Notes under the pieces: generated by a model | What the model was told of the DNA's origin: nothing | Databases searched by the model: none | The model's input: the letters and a program-made list of their open reading frames with translations, nothing else | Assembly: GCA_023512835.1 (NCBI GenBank) | Contig: CM042088.1 | Span: 17,412,986 to 17,476,985, forward strand | Reading direction: 5' to 3' | Source: Taxillus chinensis | Taxonomy: Eukaryota > Streptophyta > Magnoliopsida > Santalales > Loranthaceae | DNA length: 64,000 nucleotides | In this document: positions 1-10,236 of the stretch, one piece after another | How the letters are laid out: each line of letters starts with the position of its first letter | Numbering within the stretch: position 1 is the first letter of the stretch | Program-made: the position numbers and the translations under genes

Positions 1-1248
1 TTATTTTTATTCGAAGGAAATATTACATAACGAAAATTACACCAACATTGCGATAATATAGAACGGATAGATTGTCATCAGGAACGGTATGAAAATTGGA
101 CTAAATACTTCGTCCATGAAAAATAAAAACGTTACAAAAATAACAAGAAAGGTAAACAAGATCTTGACAAGGGAAAACATTTTTGTAAGCGAAGGGAAGG
201 AGTGGTTGTTTTGCCGGATTGAAGCCTGTCGTAAGAATAACACGTTCGTCGGAGAAATGATAGCAATCAAAACTAGTTCGTAAAGCGTTAGTTAGCAAGG
301 AAATCAAGTCATCAAGGTTGAAAAGAACATCACCAAGCAAGTCTTCGACATCAACATGGATTAGCCGAAGTCGGTGATGCTAGATGAAGAACGGCGAAGC
401 TAGTGTAGCCGAAAGGGTGCGGGACGACGAAGCTGAAGATGCCTATAATGGAGAATATGTGGTGAGGGTTAAAAGTATGAACATGTGGTTGAAAAAAAAA
501 ATAGAAAAGGAAAAGTAAAATAATAATAATAATAGAATTTTAAATAATAAGGTGGAGATTCACGTTCACTTCAACAATAATTGCTAGCCCAAATCAATTA
601 TAGGCCTACCGAATTCGGGTATATGTAATTAGGCTCGAACCAGCTCAGATAACAAGCAGGCCTCGTAAGTGGCAAATCATCAACCACTACTCCAGCGAGG
701 AAACGCATATGAACCGAACCAAGACGTTGGGAATCTTCAAACAAGGTGACACCATTAGGCCACCTCCCAAGCAGTATACAAGTAAGTAGCCCGATTTAAC
801 GTAAGGACTATAATGCTCGGTTAGAGAAGCAAATAAATGATGACCCCTTAATTTAAATTATGAAATATCACTATTATCACATGTTATGTTTAACTTATGT
901 TACCATTTTAAGTTTAAGTTACCCTTATATTTTTTTATATACCACGGTTATTTTATTTTTGATATATATTCCTTTCTTTAATGCCCAAGTAAATACCTAT
1001 CATCTTGTTCCATGCTTTAAGTTAAGAATCCTAACTTCAATATTGCGGCACGCTGAAGCTACATAGGTATAGATTTCCCGCACGTTAACGTTATATCATG
1101 CATGCCTTATACAAACACGCCAAAGGCACTCACCCATGCTCTTGCTATATGTAGAAGTTAATGCTCCCATGCTTCTAAGACACGGTCAAGTTATCTTTTA
1201 GCTTGCTTTTTCTTACACGCTAAGTTTACCCACCCCAACGAATAGCAC
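1..1248. other. AT-rich flank, no gene recognised
   Basis: I see no recognisable gene here. The longest open frame (minus strand, 270-37, 77 codons) is rich in Phe, Ile, Leu and Val and would be membrane-like, but a plus-strand frame overlaps it and nothing supports translation. Positions about 590-870 look like an old repeat-derived stretch without identifiable ends. The last part is the presumed upstream region of the LOG-like pseudogene. Confidence 0.5.
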
Positions 1249-1256
1249 TATAAATG
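1249..1256 (+). promoter_or_regulatory. TATA box of the LOG-like pseudogene
   Basis: TATAAATG lies 67 bases before the ATG at 1316. A plant transcription start about 30 bases downstream would leave a 5' leader of roughly 35 bases, a sensible spacing. It is assigned by position and motif only. Confidence 0.5.
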
Positions 1257-1315
1257 GAAGTATGCGCCATTTCCATAGTTCTAGACCTAGACAACAATTT
1301 CTATTTAGTTGAAAA

Positions 1316-1923
1316 ATGGCTTCCTACTATAAACTACCGCGAAACTCAAGGTTCCAACGAGTTGGTGTTCTTGGAGGAAAAACCATTGGGAAGAAAGAGT
1401 GTTATAAGATCGCAACCATAGAACTCGGTGAGGAACTTGTCTCTAAAGGGTTAGACGTTGTCTGCAATTGCGAAATTATTGGACTTCTGGCGCTTTTGTC
1501 TCAAGTCGTTCGCTCAGCGGGAGGACATATATCTACACATTCAGAGCATGGAAATGCAATCTCTGAACTCCAGCAACGAAAGGAAGAAGTCGCCAGACTC
1601 TCTGATTGCTTCATTATACTTCCTGGAGACCTTGGAGCTATGGAGGAATTCATGGAAATCGTCACTGGGCTCAACTGGGTATCCATGATAAACCCATAGG
1701 CTTACTTAATATAGGTGGATTTTTCAACCCCTTTATAGCCCAAATCGATATTGCCATCGAAGAAGGTTTCATTAAACCATCACAAAAGAAGATCATCATC
1801 GTAAGCAGCAGCACGAAGGATCTATTAAGGAAAATGGAGGCATATAAGCCAACACGTGAAGGTGCTATTCCAAAGGACCTTTGGGAAGCTGAAGCTGGAT
1901 CATCGAATCTAGACAACATCTAG
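1316..1923 (+). pseudogene. LOG-like cytokinin riboside 5'-monophosphate phosphoribohydrolase, frameshifted
   Basis: LOG enzymes are cytosolic and release active cytokinin bases from their riboside monophosphates. The first frame (1316-1699) opens with a LOG-like N-terminus (RVGVLGGKTIGKK) and carries QQRKEEVARLSD followed by PGDLGAMEE in place of the family PGGYGTLEE motif. The second frame then continues WAQLGIHDKPIGLLN, the expected C-terminal half, to the TAG ending at 1923. The switch is a one-base loss close to 1665. About 20 residues expected between the glycine-rich motif and QRK (the GVIPK region) are missing, and the GGGSIGL loop reads CNCEIIGL. The TATA box and spacing upstream look gene-like. 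The frameshift, internal loss and altered active-site loops together argue for a decayed paralogue rather than a working enzyme; a sequencing error could explain only the frameshift. Confidence 0.85.
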
Positions 1924-2264
1924 AAAACCGCTTAGCTCCATCATAATTTGAAATCTGTATGGTGTATTTTATTTCACGTATTTTATTTTGTTTTAAATAA
2001 ATTATGCTTTTAACCCTATGTCATCATAGAACCCTAGAGTTTTTAAGAGTGATATCATAAAAATAATAAATGAAAAGTAATAATATTGATGATAATGTCT
2101 AGGACACGTTTTATAATGTGAAACCGCAAATCTTAGTCAATACTTTATATCTATAGGAAGTGATTGATATGATTTTGATTGATGATAGAACAAGTCTATT
2201 TTGACATTTGAGAACCTATATTGATTATAATATCATTATCATTAGCTGTACTCTAAGCAAGTGC
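1924..2264. other. AT-rich spacer downstream of the LOG-like pseudogene
   Basis: I see no coding or RNA signal. The stretch is A/T-rich with AATAAA-like hexamers (for example near 2000 and 2064) that could serve as polyadenylation signals of the pseudogene. Confidence 0.4.
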
Positions 2265-2274
2265 TATATATAAA
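2265..2274 (+). promoter_or_regulatory. TATA box before small ORF copy A
   Basis: TATATATAAA lies 47 bases upstream of the ATG at 2321, consistent with a core promoter and a short 5' leader. Confidence 0.4.
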
Positions 2275-2320
2275 ATATAAACAGAAGGAGAAGATAATCT
2301 TTAGGAAGCAGTGCAACGAT

Positions 2321-2612
2321 ATGGCATCATCCAACTCTCATGTGTATATACTCGAATCTAGCACCACGCGAGATGAAGATCGACGAAGGGTGCGGGCTGA
2401 GATTACAAGACTACTCTTTACCGTAGATGAACCGACGACCCGTAATCATTGGCTACTATTAGAGCAAACAAGGATGAGGGAAAAGGCTAATCTCATCCGT
2501 GCGACCACTTCGGCAATGTTAGGAGAAGGACAATGTGGCTCTGCTGCAGAAGCTCGCTTAACCCTCGGGGTTTATGCGAGATACAATTCGTGAAATATTG
2601 AATAGGCCGTAG
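2321..2612 (+). pseudogene. Unrecognised ~95-residue protein, copy A (frameshifted)
   Basis: I do not recognise this family. The frame opens MASSNSHVYILESSTTRDED, and a better start than the upstream in-frame ATG is 2321 because it aligns with copy B at 2996. Shared positions include RDEDRR, a hydrophobic-plus-Arg stretch and TT.AML.EG. After AEARLTLGVYA the frame is lost by one extra base near 2579. In the shifted frame the sequence reads TIREILNRP and stops at 2612, matching the copy B C-terminus TIxEIL pattern. The predicted product is basic and probably helical with no signal peptide or membrane segment. It sits about 100 bases before a gypsy LTR, so it may be a host gene flanked by the insertion or part of a non-autonomous element. 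Confidence 0.5.
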
Positions 2613-2639
2613 AAAGTAATTATAATTTTCTCCTTGGGA

Positions 2640-2709
2640 CCATGAGCTTTTGTGATAACGAAGGTACGAAATAATTTCGAGGACGAAATTTTCTTTAAGG
2701 AGTGTAGGA
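2640..2709 (+). mobile_element. 3' tail of a Ty3/gypsy internal region before LTR-A
   Basis: The string TTCGAGGACGAAATTTTCTT followed by AAGGAG resembles the polyprotein tail and polypurine stretch of Tekay/Del-type elements; the same FEDE tail occurs at the ends of elements G1 and G2 in this window. Only about 70 bases remain upstream of the LTR start. Confidence 0.6.
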
Positions 2710-2874
2710 TGTAAGACCCGCAAAATTTTTAGCTATTTAAGTTCTTACTTAAAGAGTAATAATAATAAAATAATAATAATGTTATTGTTAACAATAGTTA
2801 GAAAGGATATTTTAGATATTATCACGATAAAAATAAGCACCCAATATAGTCATTCAAATAGCATGTGATAAGTA

Positions 2875-2913
2875 GCCGTTATGAATAGTATCCGTCCGTT
2901 ATGAATAGTATCC
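2875..2913 (+). repeat. Short direct repeat CCGTTATGAATAGTAT x2
   Basis: Two adjacent copies of a 16-18 base unit lie upstream of small ORF copy B. Function is unknown. Confidence 0.6.
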
Positions 2914-2995
2914 GTTTGGACTTCCATAAATAGGTATGAGCATGAGATTTTATTTATAAGAAAGTATAGAAGTAAGAAGAATAATAATAAGAGTT

Positions 2996-3281
2996 ATGGC
3001 ATCAAGTTCTCAAGTACTGCCATCCGAGAATAGTGTACGCGATGAAGATCGGCGAGCAATACGACTTGAAGTTACAAAGCTATGCTTTGCTATAGATGAG
3101 CTAAATGCTCGTGTCCAATGGCTGCAATATAATGCAACGAGATACAGGGAGAAGTTTGAGGTTATTCGATGGACAACCACGACAATGTTAGCCGAAGGGT
3201 TATGCAGCTCTCTTCGCAGAAGCACAACACGTCTTACGCACATACGCTAATATAATTCAAGAAATTTTACGAAGGTCATAG
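2996..3281 (+). pseudogene. Unrecognised ~95-residue protein, copy B (frameshifted)
   Basis: This is homologous to copy A at 2321: it starts MASSSQVLPSENSVRDEDRR, then shares the LCFAIDE-type hydrophobic core and TTTTMLAEG. One extra T near 3201 shifts the frame. The corrected frame carries AEAQHVLRTYA and IIQEILRR and stops at 3281, where copy A has AEARLTLGVYA and TIREILNRP. The two copies therefore broke at different places, and the amino-acid similarity continues past each break. That suggests a real ancestral protein of about 94-96 residues. Copy B lies inside the presumed U3 of LTR-A. I assign no function. Confidence 0.5.
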
Positions 3282-4124
3282 AATATGATATTAATGTTTA
3301 TGTTTAGGATTATAATATTTTATGTTATAATGTTATCTTACTTTATTGTTTATTGATTATGCAATTATATTATTTTATCCGCATAAATATTAAATATGTT
3401 ATAAAAAAAATTAATAATAAAATAATTTCTTATATGTCATAAAAATTTTAGATGCTATATATTATGTCATTTAGTTTCTTAAACCAAATTACTATGGGTA
3501 GGTAAGTATTACAAGCCTTAACTTTACCAAAAGTATAAAACATAGGTAAGGCCCAAAAATTTGAATGAGGCAGATTCTGGAGGTCCCATTAAAAAATTCA
3601 TAACTTGAGTTATATAGATCCAATTGATATAAAACCAAAGCCCATTTGTTCATTTATGACTTAGCTAAAACTTGTAAAAATTTCAGAATTTAATATGGAG
3701 CCAATCAATTCCAGAATTTAAAATACTACGCATAGGTTTAGTATGAACGGGTAAACATTTTAGTATGACTTTAAAATTCAATAACTTTTGTTATACATAT
3801 TCAAAAATTATAAAATTGATACCCATTTGTAGATATTTGAGTTAGTAATGCAATACAATTGGCCATTTGTCAAAAACTACAAAATTAAAAACGTTATAAT
3901 TGAATTAGTAGGGAGTGCACCAATGTGGACTTTTGATGCCAAAGGAACCTTCTAGGTTGAAAAGTCTTAAAACATTTTTTAAATGGTAGGAGAAGATACC
4001 CACGTTTTAAGAGAGGATAATAGGAACAAAATAAAGTATTTTATATATTTTACATAATTTAATTTGATGCCAAAGTCAAATTCATACACTACTTTCACAC
4101 TACACACCTACCACCATCCTTGCC

Positions 4125-4131
4125 TATATAA
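4125..4131 (+). promoter_or_regulatory. TATA box of LTR-A
   Basis: CCTATATAAGG is followed by a C/T-rich leader, as expected for the U3/R junction of a plant LTR. Confidence 0.55.
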
Positions 4132-4991
4132 GGAGTGTCTTGTCTCTCCTCTTAAGCACAAATCCCTCAAGCCATACCACGAAATTTCCCTCTCAAAACA
4201 CTCCCTTAAGCCCTCTTAACATCCCAAATACTCTACTCAAATCCTCTTTTGCTTTTGGTACTTACCAAGCGTCGAAGTTCTACGAAAGGTAATACTTAAG
4301 ATTTTTTGAAATTTTTAAGTCGCTTCTTATTTATTATGTAGATCTATATGGTTGGTTTTACCACCTCATATATACTATATTCATGGTTGGTTTTACCACC
4401 TTACATATGTTATTTATATGATTAGTTGTACCACCTCGTATATACATACATGGTTGGCCTTGCCACCTCATATACATACCTGTGTAATTATTTTAAATTA
4501 TAGTATTTTATCATAGCGTTGTCATTCTATAATTCAAGTGAAAAGATGAGAATATTAACTTATGTTTTTATTTTTATTTTAAGGTTCTAGATATCGGAAG
4601 ATTGTAAGGAACGACTTCCAAAATGAATTCCCCCAACAATCGCCCTTCTTCTTCTGCAACCCCAATTTTTAATGCTTCAACCTCACAGCCTATCCCCATC
4701 CTTATCTCCTCCTGATCTTCCCTTTAGACCCGTGTCTAATATCCCCTCATGGTTAAGATGGAAGACACGTAGGAAAAATAAGCTTATCGCACGTCTTTTC
4801 CGTTCACCCAATACAAGAAGTAAATCTTATTCAAAAACTCTCAAGGCATATAACCTAGTTAGTGCACAACTCAAGGCTTATGATGCATGGGATCGAAATA
4901 GGATATGGAACAGCAATAGAAGTGGGAACCCAAATTAATATTCAACCCCACAAGCACGGTATGCCTATTAAAAGATATAAGTTAAAGTATG

Positions 4992-5016
4992 ATATATATA
5001 TATATATATATATATA
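4992..5016. repeat. (AT)n microsatellite
   Basis: About 12 uninterrupted AT dinucleotides inside LTR-A. Confidence 0.9.
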
Positions 5017-6017
5017 AAGGAGATATGTGTGATATTGAACTTTTCAAGCATTAATGCTAATTTAGTGTTTTGATATTTTTTTTAAGGTTTAGAACGCGGA
5101 GAACGACAAGCGGATAGTAAGGGTTTTTCTTTTCTTTATTCTTACTTTTCTCTTCATCTTTATCTTGTTTTATTTGGAATTATTATTGTAAGAGTTTTAT
5201 ATTTCTTATTCCATTTTATTGTTGAGAAGATTAGATTAGTCTCTTTTTAATCTCTCTTGGTAATCTATGCTATTGATTGGGGTAGATAACCATTTTGATA
5301 TTCATGGTTATCCTTGTTAACCTTGAATGTTTTATTGGAATTCTATAATATGCCTCATGTTATGTATGTTAAAGTTGTTATAACCTCTTATGTTTAGACA
5401 AAGTAAGTTTATAATGGGTGGTTCCAGAAAGACCTCCAATGCATTGGGTAAAGAACATCACCTGGAGAGTGTCAATCCAAGTGATAATATGTTACGTTAT
5501 GTTATGATACGGTATCTGGGTGGTTAACCTAGGTCATGATGTTATGATACGATTTCTAAACATAATCTTCCATGTTATGATTTCCTTGTGAAATGTTGAT
5601 CATGTATGCAAATGTTATATGGTATTTCCTATGTTCGATATCTTCATGATTTTCCTTACCCGCTTATTTTACCCTTACTGGGCTATTTGAGCTCACCCTT
5701 TTTATGATTTCTTTTCCAACCCCAGGAAATTAAGGGATGGAGAAACTAGGATAAGGAGTCGAGAAGTGCTTGGAAATAAAGTTGTGTGAAATTTTAAAGA
5801 TTTATTAAGTTGTTTTCTCGTGTGCTTTGTTATGTAATAATGGGTTATGGACACTTAGTCTCTAAACCCCTAAACCTTAAAGATCTTGGATTGAAATTTG
5901 TAATAATGAATGGTTTGTTTGATTAATTAAGTAATAGTTTGAAATTGATATAAAATTTGTATATTTAATTTCCGCTAACGCACCCAGTTTGGAGGTTTCA
6001 AATTTGGGGGCGTTACA

Positions 6018-6471
6018 ACACTTCTCCTTCTCTGCTAGAAACCCTAGCCGTCAAGCTCGAAAGCTGCTTCTGTTTCTCCCAATATGTGCTGCTCTAGCCT
6101 CTGTCTGCGTTTCCACCCAGTCAGGATGCCTTGCTGCCTCAAAAATCCCTCCTTTTATAGGGTTGCAGGTATTGTGTAAAGTATGCCCTAGTGCCAGCTA
6201 TTGTCACTACCAAAACAACGTAGTTTTGGTAAGCGACGGCGATTCCCCTTTTAAATCTCAATAAAAGTCAAACCAAGTGGAATTGGGACTAGATTCTTTA
6301 GAGAAAAGTCATCAGCATAAGAAAACCAAGCTTCCTGAGCAAAAACATCCTTGCACGCGACAATGTACGTGACAATGGCCATCTCACGTGCACCTCAGAA
6401 TGAGGTACAATTCACTCCAGAGATTCCTCTAATCATGTAGAAGGCCTCCATGCAGAAAAACCCTTGCCCGT
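6018..6471 (-). mobile_element. LTR-B fragment, left part, split by Sirevirus S1
   Basis: Read on the minus strand this shows a CCTATAAAAGG TATA box, the palindrome-like CCAAAAC...GTTTTGG element near 6211-6231 and CACGTG boxes that mark LTR-B. The other half resumes at 21698 after S1. Its left boundary abuts LTR-A at 6017 without a clean TG end, so this copy is truncated. Confidence 0.65.
6467..6471. repeat. Target-site duplication of S1 (left), CCCGT
   Basis: CCCGT immediately precedes the LTR start at 6472 and is repeated at 21693-21697 immediately after the far LTR end at 21692. Confidence 0.9.
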
Positions 6472-9400
6472 TGATGGTCCCTTGGAGCCTAAAGGGGGGG
6501 GGGGTGAATAGGCTCTTATCGAAACTCTTTCTATTCTCTTATGACACAAACACTTATCTAGTTAAGTGATAGAATCACTGCGGAAGATAACCAGATAGTG
6601 GAAGTATTCTGTTTTATTATCAAAAGATAAATACAACAAAATAGAAGCAAAACTCTCTTACACTCTGTTTACAAAAAGGATTCACACACTAGCCTATATT
6701 ATGTCTTTGAACTCTTGTGCATATACAGGATTGATTAAGGCTCGCTCGCACTCATACTCTTTATGCAAATGTACAAGCATGAATATTTATACAAAAACAT
6801 TCCTAAAGGACAACCTTGGAACTTGTAGTTCCGGAATGCGTTCAGCACTAACTATTCCTCGGTAATCTCTCTGCCTTGACTGCTGTGGTTTGTGGAGCTC
6901 AAGATCTTGGGTTTGAAGAGTATAAGTGCCTTTGTAAGTTCCCAAGTATAATTAAAGTTATGTCCACATATCCGGGTGATCCACGTGTAAGATTCTTCAG
7001 GTTCTCAACGAGTTTGTCTTACATCGGGACCCCACGAGCTGATAACTTTAAATGCGGTAAGTTGAAGTAACATCTTCTTGGTCCGGTGTAATTTTCCTTA
7101 CTCCGTTGCTAATGAAGCTCGGAACCTTACTCCGTGTCAGGGGTTGCTTACTCCGTATCTATTTGGTACTGGAATCCTTAGTCCGTGTCAGCGTTTCCTT
7201 ACTCCATGTGAATGAGAAGGTCGGAGTGCTTATTCCGTATCAGCGCTTCCTTACTCCGCATGTAAGTTCCTTACTCCGTATGTAAGTTCCTTACTCCGTA
7301 TGTAAGTTCCTTACTTTGTGCGAGTCTAAAGGATCAGATGGCTTACTCCATACTAGCACATCCTTACTCCGCATTAGTGAGTGGTCCGGATTCCTTACTC
7401 CGCAACTGGTTTCCTTACTCCGTGCGAATAAAGACTCGGGTCCTTATTCCACATCAGTACTTCCTTACTCCGTATGTATGAATGATGTCACGCCCTAATT
7501 TACTTACACCTGGAAACGGTTAGTGACTGCCCATGCCCGCACCCGAAGGGTCAAGGGGTTGGTGCAAGCACCTAGGATGGACTTATACAACAGTGCTGTC
7601 CCAATACTACACATCCGGGCTAACATGTCAAAGGACATGCCCCTAATTTCAAACCATACACACAATCATCATCCAGTCAAAATAACATATCACAGTTTAC
7701 TTCACTTCAAAGAGGTCTCAAGTCCATTACAACTCAAATGGGGGAAAAGCTCCCAATTAAACCCACAATACCAAATTTAGTTTACAAAATAGCTCAAACC
7801 AAAACAGAAAGCCAAAGATACATTAACAATCAAATAAGGAGGGTCCCATAGCCTCTATGGCCAATCACCTCGGCTCTGTCACCTATCGCCGGCTAGACCC
7901 TGCAAAGTGAACAATTCAAAGGAGGGGTGAGCAAACCACGACTCAGTAGGGATCAAGTCTCCCCGGGCCCATCCTACACTACTGGAATGCATATTTAGTG
8001 GATGCTTGTGCTAGTGTAGTGAACTAGTTGAAACCACACACAAAAACCATCAAACACATCCCATATTTAGAGAGAGAGGTTCCAGAGATATAACAGTCCC
8101 ATACTCAAGGCTCCAGTTGTAATATGATTTACAATGCACTCAGTTCATGTAGTGCAACCACAATCTCAGTAACATTCACAGTATACAGTTTCTTTTCCTA
8201 TATCAGTGTTCATTAACCGTTCTGGTAAGTTTTTAGGTAAATTAACTCCGAGATTTCATGCCAATTACATTATTTTCCACTCAAGAACCTTCTGGCTAAA
8301 TGGGGAAGCCAGTGGAGGCAAAATAAGGGGGTGCACATCATATGGGTCATATGACGTGCAGGGGGATGTTTGGCTCCCTGCCCTCTACACAACTCCAGGA
8401 ATGTTGGGGTAGAATTTCAAACCAATTGGGCTTGCACGTGAAATGGGCTTTTCACGTGCACAAGGGTTTTTGGCTCCCTGCTTTCTACACCTTTCAGGGA
8501 AGCCTGGGGTAAAATTTCAAACCAAATGGGCTTGCACGTGAAATGGGCTTTTCACGTGCAATATGGTGTGCAACCATATTTTGCACAGAGACCTTTGTTT
8601 TGTTGTTTTAACCACTTTTCTCTAAAGGACCTCTCTCAAATTATGTTTAGATTATGAGTTATTAGACTTGAAAGTTAGGGTACATAGCCTGGTTTCAACT
8701 CCAGCTATGTCCCTCATATCGACCTACCCATCCAGACCATCCCAGATTATTTTATTCACTTTTAATTATCCAGATATACTGGAAACCTCACAATCAAGCA
8801 TCATATTAGTTTATGTGGGGGCATAAACTCAACATCAACATGAATAGGACCATAACAGATCCGTACCCAGCAAACTCAGTAATCGCAACAAAGGGTATAA
8901 ACCCAAAATTCTCAATACACATCAGAGGGTATAAACCCAAAATTTTCAGAAGGCATGAATATGAACACGAATTCCCTACCTCAAAATCAGAGAATACAAC
9001 TGGTCGTTGTATTCTAGCAATCACGTCTCTGGGCTCTCGTCCACTGCAGAAATCCTTGGATCGCCGGCCTTGGATCGTCCTCGCCGTCTCAGGCCGTCTC
9101 CCTCTTTCCGGCAGTCTCCCTCTCTGGCCGTGTCTCTCTCTCTCTCTCTCTCTCTCAAGGGGTGACGGATGCTAGGGTTTTGGAATGAGATCCCCAAAGT
9201 TTGAACCCTTTTTCCTTTATATTTTTTCCCTCATAATCAAAACAATGTAGTTTTGATTAATTTTAAAGCCCAGCATCTATAAGCCCAAAGGCCAAGGTTT
9301 TCTAATCCACTTCATTAAGCTCTACAGCCCAACAATTAAGCCCAAATCATATTTTAAATAAAACTCTCAAATATATTAATTTGGGATATTTTAATTTATG

Positions 9401-9997
9401 TGAAATTCCCAAAATACCCCTCAGGGCCTCGAACTCCGAATCGAGCCCAAGCATAGTCAAAATTCTCCATTTGACGAGCACATCACTGTGCTAATGTTCA
9501 CTCTCTAAAGCAAGGCCTCTTACTCAAGGCTAACTCCAAGAACCCCTCAAATACGGGTCCTTACAAATGACTCGGATGCCTTACTCCGTGTCTTCTTTAC
9601 TTTAGTTCACTTGAGTGGAAGACTTAACTTTTTAGCTCCGTGTCGACTCTTTTACTTCGTGCGACCTTGTAGACCAAGATTCTTACTCCGCATCAGTTTG
9701 ACTTAGTCCGTTTGAGATATTCAGAGCAGATTCCGTAATCCGTAGCTTTTAAGTTCTTAGACCGCACGAATGTTCCTTATTTCGTATGTATTGGTGACTC
9801 GGTTATTTACCAAGTGTTTGACGACACTCACTCTTGTCCGGATCAGGATTATGTATCCTATCCTTAGCTTTGCTCTCACGAGTGTATCTCCGGATTAATA
9901 ACATATCTTCTGTAATGATCAAAGAAACACAAAAGATCTCAGATCAAATTACATAGGGCTTTATCAGCATGATCCAAATTCTGGGCTTGATCCAACA
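6472..9997 (-). repeat. 3' LTR of S1, interrupted by a solo LTR
   Basis: The LTR sequence runs 6472-7485 and 9571-9997, about 1.44 kb once the nested solo LTR and its duplicated 5 bases are removed, matching the 1,439 bases of the 5' LTR. It holds many CTTACTCCG words, with about four near-tandem 20-base units around 7245-7320. Confidence 0.9.
7486..9565 (-). mobile_element. Solo Tekay-type LTR nested in the S1 3' LTR
   Basis: On the plus strand it runs TGTCACGCCC to GGGTCCTTACA, the reverse complement of the TGTAAGGACCC...GGGCGTGACA ends of the Tekay-type LTRs. It is flanked by a perfect 5-base duplication AATGA (7481-7485 and 9566-9570), and removing it restores the S1 LTR. No internal region remains, so it arose by LTR-LTR recombination after insertion. 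It carries paired CACGTG blocks (8430-8560) and a (CT)n run at 9128-9158 equivalent to the (GA)n seen after the TATA box in related LTRs. The frame at 8813-9175 is a chance ORF. Confidence 0.92.
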
Positions 9998-10008
9998 ATC
10001 TCCCCCAA
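9998..10008 (-). promoter_or_regulatory. Polypurine tract of S1
   Basis: Minus strand TTGGGGGAGAT directly precedes the 3' LTR start TGTTGGATC, the expected plus-strand DNA priming site. Confidence 0.75.
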
Positions 10009-10236
10009 TTATGGATATGCCCAAACCCTTTGTAATCTGATCTGGTAAGCAGCGCAAAAAGATAACATACAGAATACACATCACAACCATTTTCATTTAT
10101 CAGCAACAGAATACAATTCAGCCTTTATACAAGATTTTCATTAAGGTACATAAGGCTTACTATACTTGAAGATCATTGTTGCTGCTTTCTCTCTAAGCTC
10201 CATTGTCTGCTTCATCGAATAAGTGGTGTGTTGGCT

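Larger units (their letters stand above)
2710..6017 (+). mobile_element. Long Tekay-type LTR (LTR-A)
   Basis: It begins TGTAAGACCCGC directly after a gypsy tail and ends GGGGGCGTTACA, the TG...CA ends typical of Tekay/Del LTRs. A TATATAA box lies at 4125-4131 with a pyrimidine-rich leader after it. Near 5675-5700 it carries the TTACTGGGC...GCTCACCC block that recurs in the other Tekay-type LTRs here. At 3.3 kb it is long, and small ORF copy B lies inside it, so it could be two juxtaposed LTR pieces. The 31-codon ATG frame at 4623 and the frame at 4672-4938 are probably chance. No matching 5-base duplication was found. Confidence 0.6.

Noticed and set aside
37..340. Overlapping minus-strand hydrophobic ORFs
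   Set aside because: AT-rich sequence readily gives Phe/Ile/Leu-rich frames; no homology recognised and both strands are open.
4672..4938. 88-codon ORF in LTR-A
   Set aside because: Lies in the LTR leader, no family recognised, Ser/Arg-rich composition fits chance.
8813..9175. 120-codon ORF in the solo LTR
   Set aside because: It runs through LTR sequence and a (CT)n microsatellite, with no protein-like conservation.
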